The notes under the pieces were generated by a model. That model was not told the DNA's origin and did not search any database. It was given only the letters and a program-made list of their open reading frames with translations. Positions 34,499-42,762 of a stretch of DNA of 64,000 nucleotides are shown here, one piece after another. The stretch is taken from contig CANEUH010000022.1 in the NCBI GenBank assembly GCA_947441615.1, positions 1 through 64,000 on the forward strand, given 5' to 3'. How positions within the stretch are numbered: the first letter of the stretch is position 1; each line of letters begins with the position of its first letter. Made by a program: the position numbers and the translations under genes. This DNA is from Bacteriovoracaceae bacterium (lineage in GTDB: Bacteria > Bdellovibrionota > Bacteriovoracia > Bacteriovoracales > Bacteriovoracaceae).

Positions 34499-37400
34499 AA
34501 TTTATTATCAAGATAAGTGAGAATATTTGTTTTCTGTGCACCACTGAGAGTCCCAGCGATGGCCATTATCTCACCAATACCACCAGAAAAAGTGGTATCT
34601 ATAACTGTACCAGCGCCGAAACTCACTGGAGAATCAAAGTCCACTTGAATAATTTGTGTTGTAGAAAGACCAAGGTTTGTATCATGAATAGTACCGGTGT
34701 ACGTTGTTCCACCAATCTTAATGGTCGCACTGGTCGAAGATAAATCCCAAACAGTACCCACAACATCTTCTTCTAAAATGAGATCAGTGCTAAAGAGATT
34801 ATGATTGGCCCCAATCGCGGATGGAGTTTTTACAACGATAAAAATTGTTTCCACGTTATTTAAGGCTCCACCAAGGGAAAAAGAATCATCACCGTTAAAA
34901 AGGCGACAGGTCGTGATCCCGCATGTGGTGGTCGTTACCGCTCCAGCGCTACTAATCGATGGGCTTCCTGTAACAGCACGACTTGTAAGTGAAGTCGTAA
35001 CGGCCCATAAATCAGTATCAGGATAGGTAACGTAAATGGAGGAAAGGTTTTTAGCGGTAAATGTGGTAGCCCCATTATTAGCGACACTGTCTGTAATAGT
35101 ACCTCCATTAAGAGTGATACTTGAAATTGAAGAAGGAAGGCCATCAAAGTCATAATCACTGGAAGTCATGGTGTAGCTAAAAGTGAGTGTCGTTGTTCCA
35201 GTACCAGAGGCATAATCAAAATTCGCTGTCCCTGATGTTAAAATAACATCAATACTTGGAGTTCCTGTTACCGTCACGGCTTCCGAATAAACAACACTGA
35301 AGGAAAGAGTGTTTCCGTTTTCATATGTTCCATTCGTTGGTGCGGTCACGCTTGAAATCGTGGGTGCAGCGGCATCAACCAAAATACCTGCTGATGAGAC
35401 GGCTGTAAGAGTTGAACTCACGTTATTTCGGCCCACGTCTCTGGCGTAGGCCGTTGTCCCATTATTTGCAAATGAGTTGACAGTGATCGCGACTCCGTTT
35501 GTATCTAGATCTCCAGAAACAATGGTGTAACGGAAAGTGTGGGTGGTTCCAGTGGTACTCGCGGTTGGGTTTAAGTACCTAGTGGTTGATCCAACCACTA
35601 AAGAAATTCGTGGATATCCTCCAGCGACACTGGTTGTAACAGATTCACTGAACGTCACGGAATAATCGATTGTTTGTCCAGCAATATAAGTCCCATCAGA
35701 AGTGATAGCAGTAATCGAGGTTACGGTCGGAGCCGTGGTATCAACAAGAATTCCAGTTGTGGTTGGAGGAGTGAAAGTTTTAGCACTAACAGTATTACCT
35801 GCTAAGTCTTTAAGAGTTGCAGTTCCAGAAAGAGGGGAGGTGACAGCAATACCGTCTAGGTCATTGTAGCCTGTTAAGCTTGAGGGCCTATAGATAATAC
35901 TGCTGCTGTTATTTCCTGATGAGTAAACAGCACTGACACTGCTCGCCCCAATCGTGAGAGGTACATAGGTCGCGGCCGCTGTCGTAGCACTCAGATTGAC
36001 GGCTTCCGTCCAAGTAACCGTGAAGCTCATATTCGTTGGAGCATAGGGTGTGACTTGAGAATAAGTTGCATCCACTGGTGCTGTGACACTTGAAATCGTG
36101 GGTCTCACACCATCAACATAGGTTGTTGTGATACTGGAGACCGGCATTGTGAGTAAGGAATTTGTTAATGAAGCATCAGTGATAACTCCACCATTAAGAC
36201 TAATACTTCCTATTCCAATGGATCCGTCATTATCTAAATCACCTTCTTGAATGGTGTAGCGGAAAACGAGAGATGTTTGTCCATCTCCTCCAGATAAATA
36301 AGTTGCATTTCTAGTGGTTGAACCGATCGTGAGGGCGAGTGTTGGTGTTCCACCAGTTTGAGTCACATACATATTGGTATTAAAACCCACTGTGATATTT
36401 AAATCTTGCCCGATGATCCAGTAATTATCTAGTGTCGTGGTTGTTCCCCAAGTTGGGTAAGTTGAATCCAGTCCCTTGGTGACCGTGGTTGCTTGAGGCT
36501 GAAGAGAATTCGCGAGAATTCCAGCGGTCGTCGGAACTGTAAACGTATTATTGGCAGTGATCGAAAAGAAACTTGTAAAAGGTGTTGTGGCGTCCGTAAT
36601 TGTCCCACTATTCGCCGTAATAGTGGTAGCGAGAGTTACTCCGTCTGAATCAACATCCCCAGGAACAAGAGTGTACCTAAAAACTAAGGAATCAGTTCCT
36701 GTGCCTGAAACGTATTGGGCCTGTCTTGAAGTGGAGCCAACGGTTAAAGTAATATAAGGAGTTCCTGTGACAGCGACAGTTCTATCGAAGTCTAAGGTAA
36801 AATCTAAACTTTGTGCGGCAACATAAGTTCCATTCGCTGGGACAGAAACATTTGTGATATAGGGAATTCTTCCACTAATATCGACGGTGGCACTATAGGT
36901 TTGAGCAGCAGCGACGAAGGAAGAAAAATCCAATGAAGCACTATTTCCCACGGCATCTTTTATCGTAGCTGTTCCTAAACTAATAGGTGAAGTAAATGTG
37001 TACCCATCTGTATCAACATACCCAGCAGCAACATCAAATGAAAAAATAAGAAGTGTACTGCCCGAACCAGACTCGTAATTAACGTCGACAGCTCCACCGG
37101 TTCCAAGTGTTGCCACAAATTTCGGAGTATCTGTAACGTAAACTTCTTCAGAAAATGTCATTGCAAAGCTAATCGTATCTCCCAAATGATAAAGGGCAGG
37201 GATATTAGTCGAAGTAAATGCAGTGATAGTTGGGCCAGAAGTATCAACTTTGACATTAGATAAGTTCGTGGACGTAATAGATGAAACATCACAATCCGTC
37301 ATGGTTCCATTGTTGTCGAATTTTAATGTGCTTCCATTAAGTTCAAGGGCCGTAACATCAATTCCATTTGTGTCATTTTGTGCGGCCAGTATCGTGTAAG

Positions 37401-37707
37401 TAAATTGCAATTTTCTGAGATCACTTTGAGCAACATACGTGGCATAAGCGGTTGTTGCCCCAATGGTAATAGCGAGCCTAGGATTTCCCCCCCCTGTATT
37501 AATGGTCATGTCGAAAGGAAAAGTGACATTAAAAGTAATCACATCTCCAGTCACACGTGTTCCAGATGAAGGAGTCTGGAGAGTAAATTTATTTGTTGTT
37601 CCTAAGTGGCCAGAGAACAAAGAACTACCAGATGTACCTTCCTTAACCTGACATGAGGCCATGAGAAGAGGTAACAAAATTGAAAAGATTAAATTGATAC
37701 TTTTCAT
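34495..37707 (-). CDS. Large repeat lipoprotein with Ig-like repeats and LamG-like C-terminus
   Basis: 1070 residues with a lipoprotein signal ending LLMASC (Cys19). Seven repeats of about 110-130 residues follow, each with the pattern P-T-I-x-S-V ... Y-x-x-G-x-x-I-x-F-S-V-x-F-S-E-x-V ... L-x-L-T-I-G-S-T-T-R ... F-x-Y-T-x-x-x-G-D-x-D-x-D-G, ending with GTITD and a VDTT linker. This resembles bacterial Ig-like/cadherin-like adhesin repeats. The last ~150 residues lack the repeat and end GGIGEIMAIAGTLSGAQKTN, like LamG/concanavalin jelly-roll ends. Composition is Thr/Ser-rich with few charges. Likely surface-exposed or periplasmic; a binding or adhesion role is inferred. It lies beside two other surface-protein genes. 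Confidence 0.85.
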   Translation of the reverse strand: MKSINLIFSILLPLLMASCQVKEGTSGSSLFSGHLGTTNKFTLQTPSSGTRVTGDVITFNVTFPFDMTINTGGGNPRLAITIGATTAYATYVAQSDLRKLQFTYTILAAQNDTNGIDVTALELNGSTLKFDNNGTMTDCDVSSITSTNLSNVKVDTSGPTITAFTSTNIPALYHLGDTISFAMTFSEEVYVTDTPKFVATLGTGGAVDVNYESGSGSTLLIFSFDVAAGYVDTDGYTFTSPISLGTATIKDAVGNSASLDFSSFVAAAQTYSATVDISGRIPYITNVSVPANGTYVAAQSLDFTLDFDRTVAVTGTPYITLTVGSTSRQAQYVSGTGTDSLVFRYTLVPGDVDSDGVTLATTITANSGTITDATTPFTSFFSITANNTFTVPTTAGILANSLQPQATTVTKGLDSTYPTWGTTTTLDNYWIIGQDLNITVGFNTNMYVTQTGGTPTLALTIGSTTRNATYLSGGDGQTSLVFRYTIQEGDLDNDGSIGIGSISLNGGVITDASLTNSLLTMPVSSITTTYVDGVRPTISSVTAPVDATYSQVTPYAPTNMSFTVTWTEAVNLSATTAAATYVPLTIGASSVSAVYSSGNNSSSIIYRPSSLTGYNDLDGIAVTSPLSGTATLKDLAGNTVSAKTFTPPTTTGILVDTTAPTVTSITAITSDGTYIAGQTIDYSVTFSESVTTSVAGGYPRISLVVGSTTRYLNPTASTTGTTHTFRYTIVSGDLDTNGVAITVNSFANNGTTAYARDVGRNNVSSTLTAVSSAGILVDAAAPTISSVTAPTNGTYENGNTLSFSVVYSEAVTVTGTPSIDVILTSGTANFDYASGTGTTTLTFSYTMTSSDYDFDGLPSSISSITLNGGTITDSVANNGATTFTAKNLSSIYVTYPDTDLWAVTTSLTSRAVTGSPSISSAGAVTTTTCGITTCRLFNGDDSFSLGGALNNVETIFIVVKTPSAIGANHNLFSTDLILEEDVVGTVWDLSSTSATIKIGGTTYTGTIHDTNLGLSTTQIIQVDFDSPVSFGAGTVIDTTFSGGIGEIMAIAGTLSGAQKTNILTYLDNKF

Positions 37708-37803
37708 TCTATTTTTCTTATCGACTAAAATTCATGAATTCATAGTGAATTCCAAGAATTGTTGGCATTTTCCCCTTTGGGGTAGGAGATTTTTGCCGAT
37801 GTT

Positions 37804-37822
37804 CCATAGAGCTAAGCTATGG
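37804..37822. promoter_or_regulatory. Inverted repeat between divergent surface-protein genes
   Basis: CCATAG (37804-37809) and CTATGG (37817-37822) form a six-base inverted repeat 27 bp before the barrel lipoprotein start. A CCCC-TTT-GGGG repeat lies 20 bp further upstream. Either could be a hairpin in the leader or a binding site; nothing more can be said. Confidence 0.3.
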
Positions 37823-37848
37823 ACGACCATGGATGTTGAGAGAATTGC

Positions 37849-38562
37849 ATGAAATTATTTGACTTCATTATCCTCCTGTTTTTGTCAGGCTGTGCAACTA
37901 AGTACATCCTTCCGGGAAATCGATTTATCACTCCTGAAACTCAAGGATCTTTCTTCCTTGGCCAAATGGAATATCAGCAAGCCGGAGCGACTCAACTCAC
38001 GATTGATACCTCCAATGGAACTGTTGATGATGGCGTTCTTACTGAGGATGTGATCCGATCGGGATTTTTAATGTCAAACTCACTTTTTGATAGCTTTGAT
38101 TTTGTTTGGTCTCACACCGGAGAAAGTGCTTCCATGCTAGGTGGAAAATACCAATTTCTCGGTGGATCTCGTTCAGGAAATACCGCTGGACCTAAGGCGA
38201 GCATTGCTATTCTTGCTGGAGGAAATGACTACGAGACAGATGACAAGGCGATTAAATTTAATCTTGGTGGAACGGAATATATCGCCCTTTATGGGTACAG
38301 ATTAAATCCGGCCGTTCTTACTTACTCGAGTTTTTCCTACTCTACTTATGACTTCAAAGGAACGATTAACTCAAGTGACCCTGTTCTCGATGGACTGACC
38401 CCCAAACTTCAAAGTCGGTTAATCACTCTAAGTGGTGGATTGGAGCTCACGTACTCACCGTTTATCACAAAACTTGAGGCTAGCTATCAGCAATTACAAA
38501 CATCTGATTCGGAAGACAAATCGTCATTCATTTTCGGTTATTCATTCGGTTTCAACTGGTAG
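37849..38562 (+). CDS. Lipoprotein with outer-membrane beta-barrel character
   Basis: 237 residues. Lipobox LFLSGC (Cys15). The mature part alternates polar and hydrophobic residues with Gly/Tyr/Ser-rich strands and ends with an aromatic C-terminus (SFGFNW), as outer-membrane barrels do. It is short for a barrel, so about eight strands are possible. GAGAG precedes the ATG weakly. It is divergent from the large repeat lipoprotein and 70 bp upstream of a PorV-like gene. No named family. Confidence 0.7.
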   Translation: MKLFDFIILLFLSGCATKYILPGNRFITPETQGSFFLGQMEYQQAGATQLTIDTSNGTVDDGVLTEDVIRSGFLMSNSLFDSFDFVWSHTGESASMLGGKYQFLGGSRSGNTAGPKASIAILAGGNDYETDDKAIKFNLGGTEYIALYGYRLNPAVLTYSSFSYSTYDFKGTINSSDPVLDGLTPKLQSRLITLSGGLELTYSPFITKLEASYQQLQTSDSEDKSSFIFGYSFGFNW

Positions 38563-38632
38563 TGGGAGCTTTTGTCCCTCCATTGAGACTTAAATCCCGT
38601 TATTCTAGAATATCAGGGTGAGGAAGTTTAAT

Positions 38633-39727
38633 TTGAAAATACTTCTCTTGTTAACATTTTTCCTGGGTATTCTGCCCGCATATGCAACGCTAGATTTTGA
38701 GGACCACGCATTCCCTGAATTTATTACCTCGGCACGTGCCCTTGCAATGGGAAATGCTTACATCAACAAAGTCGATGATTCATGGTCATCATTTTACAAT
38801 CCAGCGGGCCTTGGAACAGTCAGGGGTCCGCAACTTCATCTCGCTAACGTCCACATGGAGGCCAGTAGTGGCCTTATGGATATCGTGGGAGATGGGCCCG
38901 CCTATGCGATTCCGGGAAAGTATATTAATTCGTATGATATGGCGGAACTTCGAACTGAACTCGCCGAAAACCAAGGAAAAATCGCTCATTCAAGGTTTAA
39001 TATTTTTCCTAATTTCACTGTCCGCGGTTTAACACTTGGGTATCTTTATACTCAGAGAAATCGCGCCATCATCAATAATGATACTGCTAATGAATTTGAA
39101 ATTGCGGAAAGATTAGATCAAGGTCCAGTGATGTCTCTAAGTGGCTCACTCTTTGGTGGTGTCTTTAAATTAGGAGCGACAGCCGTTTATTTATCTAGAA
39201 GAGATCTCTATAAATCTTTTGGCCCAACTGAAGTCGTGGATATAGCTGGTTCAGATTATAAAAAAGGATCCAGTCTTCAACTCACTTTAGGAACAAGACT
39301 AACACTTCCTTTTACATTCCTTCCCACGTTCTCAGCAGTCCTGAGAAACGCCACTCAAAATGATTTTGAAAATACGAGTGCTGGAGGTTCACCAGATAAA
39401 ATACCTCAAACTGTGGATCTTGCTTTTTCTATTACCCCACAAATTGCGCAAACTTCGAGACTTCATTTAGAGGTGAACTTAAGGGATCTTGGAGACAGCT
39501 ACAACACAGATTATTCCAGACGAATGGCCGCCGGTGCAGAGATCGATTTTAAGCGCCGGATTTTTATCCGCGGTGGCTGGGGTGATGGCTGGGGGTCTGG
39601 AGGGATTGGAGTGCGCTCTCGTTCATTTGTCCTAGATTTAACTACCTACGCCGTTGATCGGTCTCAGTCCGGTTTTAGAGAAGAAGAAGATCGACGCTGG
39701 GTGATCTCGATAGCCTCAGGATTGTAA
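38633..39727 (+). CDS. PorV/FadL-like outer-membrane barrel protein
   Basis: About 364 residues. Signal peptide (KILLLLTFFLGILPAYA), then the typical start of PorV/PorQ-like and UPF0164 proteins: SARALAMGNAYINKVDDSWSSFYNPAGLG shortened here to ALAMGNAY and SFYNPAGLG. The rest is barrel-like with FLPTFSAVLRNAT and a region similar to the family's DLGxxY segment (LRDLGDSY). TTG at 38633 is chosen since GAGGAAG lies six bases upstream; the earlier GTG has no site. In other phyla PorV works with type IX secretion, but no T9SS genes are seen here. Confidence 0.7.
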   Translation: MKILLLLTFFLGILPAYATLDFEDHAFPEFITSARALAMGNAYINKVDDSWSSFYNPAGLGTVRGPQLHLANVHMEASSGLMDIVGDGPAYAIPGKYINSYDMAELRTELAENQGKIAHSRFNIFPNFTVRGLTLGYLYTQRNRAIINNDTANEFEIAERLDQGPVMSLSGSLFGGVFKLGATAVYLSRRDLYKSFGPTEVVDIAGSDYKKGSSLQLTLGTRLTLPFTFLPTFSAVLRNATQNDFENTSAGGSPDKIPQTVDLAFSITPQIAQTSRLHLEVNLRDLGDSYNTDYSRRMAAGAEIDFKRRIFIRGGWGDGWGSGGIGVRSRSFVLDLTTYAVDRSQSGFREEEDRRWVISIASGL

Positions 39728-39737
39728 AAATTTCAAC

Positions 39738-39766
39738 TTGTTATCCACGTCATCATTTGTTAAAAA
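39738..39766 (+). promoter_or_regulatory. Promoter of the radical-SAM gene
   Basis: TTGTTA (39738-39743), 17-bp spacer, extended -10 TG-T-TAAAAA (39758-39766), the same element as at tig. It would give a leader of about 60 nt. Confidence 0.45.
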
Positions 39767-39780
39767 AGCCTCATCCTTTT

Positions 39781-39797
39781 GAGGGTTCAATTCCCTC
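39781..39797 (+). other. tRNA T-arm-like hairpin
   Basis: GAGGG-TTCAATT-CCCTC has the 5-bp stem and TTCRANY loop of a tRNA T-arm. No matching acceptor, D or anticodon arm is found upstream, so it is not a tRNA gene. It may be a remnant or a chance hairpin in the leader of the next gene. Confidence 0.3.
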
Positions 39798-39835
39798 CAC
39801 TTTATAAGTGAAACAAACCAATTTAGGAGTCCTCT

Positions 39836-42547
39836 GTGGCGTCTCACAATCCTTACGCTTCTTTTTTAGATCAAGTTGAAAAGCCTGCTAGATATATCGG
39901 TGGAGAGCATTTCGTTACCAAGAAAAATTGGGATGAGGCCATCGCTAGAGTCGCCTTGTGTTTTCCAGACACGTACGAAATTGGCATGAGTCACTTAGGG
40001 ATGAAAATCCTTTATGAAGAAATTAATCAGCATCAGGGATTACTGGCCGAGAGAGTTTTTTGTCCTTGGGTTGATATGGAAAAAGAGATTCGTTCGAGAG
40101 ATCTACACCTGGTTTCTCTGGAGAATTTTAAACCACTAAAAGACTTCCATATTGTTGGCTTCTCTCTTCAGTATGAGATGAGTTACTCAAATATTTTGAA
40201 TATGCTTGATATGGGTGGCATTTCTATTTGGACAAAAGACAGAAGAGAAGAAGAACCATTTGTTATTTGTGGTGGTCCTTGTGCCACTCACCCTGAGCCT
40301 CTAGCTCCTTTTATGGATTTTGTGGTGATTGGAGATGGTGAAAAACTCTTTGCCAGGATTACACATTTCGTAGGAGAGGCGCGAGCTCAGGGGATGAAGC
40401 GGGATGAAATCCTTTTTGAGTTAGCAAAATGGAAAGGAATTTACGTTCCTAAGTTTTATGAAACCGCGATTGATCCCATGACTCAAATGGAAGTCGTGAC
40501 AGGCCCCAAGGCAGAGTTCGCTGGAGTTATTCCAGATAGAGTTCAGAGATACTTTGTCGATAATCTCGCTAATTATCCCTTTCCCACAAAGTCTCCAATC
40601 CCGCATATGACGGCGATCTTTGATCGCTTTTCGGTTGAGCTTGCGCGTGGATGCACTGAGGGGTGTCGTTTCTGCCAGGCCGGGATGATTTATAGGCCCG
40701 TCCGAGAAAGAAATCCAGAAAATGTCGTTCAAATGATGATGGATGGATTAAAAAATGGGGGCTTTGATGAAGCTTCTCTTACTTGTTTATCCACGGCTGA
40801 CTATTCCGCGGTAACTCCGCTTGTGATTGAACTTTTAGATAAGCTTCACAAAGAGAACGCGACGTTAGGTATTTCATCCCTTCGCGCCTACGGTCTTGAT
40901 AACAGAATTTTAGATAAACTCGCTGAAGTTAAAAACACATCTCTTACTTTTGCTCCAGAAGCAGGATCTCAGCGCATGAGAGATGTGATTAATAAAAATA
41001 TTTCCGAAGAAGATCTCTTAAAGACAGCTGAAAATGTTTTCTCCCGTGGTTGGAGTAAAATGAAGCTTTATTTCATGATTGGTCTTCCAACGGAAGAAGA
41101 TGAAGATGTTGTTGCCATCATGGAGACAGCTGCCAAGGCACGCAAAAAGGCGATGGAATGTGGAGTAAGAAATCCCACCGTAACAGTCTCTGTCTCCTCT
41201 TTTGTTCCCAAGCCTCACACTCCTTTTCAGTGGTCGAATATGATCACACTTCCAGAAATTGAAAGAAAACAGAATCTTCTAAAGGAGCATGCCGATAAGC
41301 ACCGATTAAATTTCAGAAAGCATTTTTCAAAAATTTCTGCTCTCGAAGGAATTGTTGCTAGGGGAGATCGAAGGATTGCAAATATTATTTTTAATGCCTG
41401 GAAAGGTGGAGCACGCTTTGATGGTTGGGATGAAACTCATAATCACGCCTTGTGGGTTAAGTGTGTTGAAGAATCTGGAATTGATCCTGAAATCTTTTTG
41501 AGCACAATTCCGATGAATGGAAAACTAGCTTGGGATCACATTGATGTTGGTCTTACGGAGAGATTTCTTGAAATTGAATGGAAGAAGGCCACTCACAATA
41601 GGCTTTCTCCTCCTTGCGGAAAAGTTTACGGCATGATTGTTCACCATTCTAGTCTTGAGGCTTTAGAGAAAACTTTTGATATCGATAAGAAAAAGCTTGT
41701 TTGCTATCACTGTGGTGTTGCCTGTGACCTTAAAGGAATGGTTGAAGAGAGAAGAGATTTTCTTAAGGGCATGAATGCCGTTGAAGATGCTCCTTATGTT
41801 CAGCCAGAAAAACTAAAAAAAGATATCGTTGAACTACGTGAAAAACGAAACCAAGATGTGGGATTTCGTTACCGTGTTGAGTTTTCTAAGATTGGACCTA
41901 TTACTTTCATTTCTCACCTTGATCTTCAGAAGGTGATGACTCGAATCTTTAAAAGGGCAGGTCTCGAAACTCTTCACTCTGAGGGGTATAACATTAGGGC
42001 CCTTCTCTCTTTTGGGCCTGCGCTCACTCTTGGAATAAGTTCTTTGACGGAGTATTTTGATGTTCGGGTACCAGCAGAATGGAATGATTTTGAATCGATG
42101 ATGAATCGACTTCAGGAGCATTCAGAACCAGGGATCATATTTAAAAATATTTCAGTGATAACAAGTAAAACACCTTCGATTCAAGATTCAGCTAAGGCGT
42201 TTACTTACTTTGTTCCGGTTAAATCAAATGCCGAAGTTGAAGCGGTCGTTAATGAGCTCAATCAACAGGAACAAATTATTATTAAGTCTTACTCTAAAAA
42301 AGAAGAAAAGCTTTTAGATAAAGACATTAGACCTCTTCTCTTAGAAATTCGATCAGGAGATTTAAATCTTTCTGAGAAAATTCTTGAAACAATCGATGAA
42401 GTCTCGCCTTGCCGGATGCCGGGGATTCACCTGAAAACTGAGGTTAAGCAGGGAGCTGGCATAAGACCTTCAGAAATTATCGAACTTCTGACATCAAAGG
42501 GATTGATTGTTGAGCGTCCGATTAAAACAGGGATAGAACTCATTTGA
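39836..42547 (+). CDS. B12-binding-like radical-SAM protein fused to a DUF2344 domain
   Basis: 903 residues corresponding to TIGR03960 (uncharacterised radical-SAM) followed by TIGR03936/DUF2344. The N-terminal ~230 residues resemble a cobalamin-binding domain region (CFPDTYEIGMSHLGMKILYE, VCGGPCATHPEPL-like). The SAM cluster motif is ELARGCTEGCRFCQAG near residue 280. The C-terminal ~230 residues begin RYRVEFSKIGPITFISHLD, the DUF2344 signature. In other genomes this fusion often neighbours rng or L21/L27 ribosomal genes; here it stands alone. The substrate is unknown; tRNA or rRNA modification is a common guess. GTG start with AGGAG at good spacing. Confidence 0.9.
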   Translation: MASHNPYASFLDQVEKPARYIGGEHFVTKKNWDEAIARVALCFPDTYEIGMSHLGMKILYEEINQHQGLLAERVFCPWVDMEKEIRSRDLHLVSLENFKPLKDFHIVGFSLQYEMSYSNILNMLDMGGISIWTKDRREEEPFVICGGPCATHPEPLAPFMDFVVIGDGEKLFARITHFVGEARAQGMKRDEILFELAKWKGIYVPKFYETAIDPMTQMEVVTGPKAEFAGVIPDRVQRYFVDNLANYPFPTKSPIPHMTAIFDRFSVELARGCTEGCRFCQAGMIYRPVRERNPENVVQMMMDGLKNGGFDEASLTCLSTADYSAVTPLVIELLDKLHKENATLGISSLRAYGLDNRILDKLAEVKNTSLTFAPEAGSQRMRDVINKNISEEDLLKTAENVFSRGWSKMKLYFMIGLPTEEDEDVVAIMETAAKARKKAMECGVRNPTVTVSVSSFVPKPHTPFQWSNMITLPEIERKQNLLKEHADKHRLNFRKHFSKISALEGIVARGDRRIANIIFNAWKGGARFDGWDETHNHALWVKCVEESGIDPEIFLSTIPMNGKLAWDHIDVGLTERFLEIEWKKATHNRLSPPCGKVYGMIVHHSSLEALEKTFDIDKKKLVCYHCGVACDLKGMVEERRDFLKGMNAVEDAPYVQPEKLKKDIVELREKRNQDVGFRYRVEFSKIGPITFISHLDLQKVMTRIFKRAGLETLHSEGYNIRALLSFGPALTLGISSLTEYFDVRVPAEWNDFESMMNRLQEHSEPGIIFKNISVITSKTPSIQDSAKAFTYFVPVKSNAEVEAVVNELNQQEQIIIKSYSKKEEKLLDKDIRPLLLEIRSGDLNLSEKILETIDEVSPCRMPGIHLKTEVKQGAGIRPSEIIELLTSKGLIVERPIKTGIELI

Positions 42548-42640
42548 AAGGAATCAATGTCTATCATTTCATCGCCTTAGGCTAGGTATTGTCAGTCAAA
42601 TGGGGACAGTGATGAATGAGTTGAGATGTCCTGATCATGA

Positions 42641-42669
42641 TGAAGTGGTGTAAAAATTACACCACTTCA
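42641..42669. promoter_or_regulatory. Perfect 13-bp inverted repeat upstream of the subtilase
   Basis: TGAAGTGGTGTAA (42641-42653) and TTACACCACTTCA (42657-42669) with an AAA loop. A's, not T's, follow on the plus strand, and T's precede rather than follow on the minus strand, so it is not a classical intrinsic terminator in either direction. It may be an operator for the protease gene 94 bp downstream or a 3' stability hairpin for the gene upstream. The remaining 215-bp gap shows no gene. Confidence 0.5.
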
Positions 42670-42762
42670 GATAAAAAAACTAACACCTACTTCTAAGGCT
42701 TGAGTTGTCTGCTGTTTTCATGTTTTACTCACTAAAAATAAATCTACAAAGGAAGAACTCCC

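Noticed and set aside
2726-37790. CCCC-N(2-4)-GGGG repeats upstream of several genes (2726, 18507, 37771) as one regulon
   Set aside because: Flanks differ and such short repeats are expected by chance and in hairpins; not enough for a shared motif.
39741-39749. TTATCCACG, close to a DnaA box
   Set aside because: Single copy; no cluster of boxes or AT-rich unwinding element, so not an origin.
39728-39800. tRNA gene
   Set aside because: Only a T-arm is present; no acceptor, D-arm or anticodon stem can be formed.
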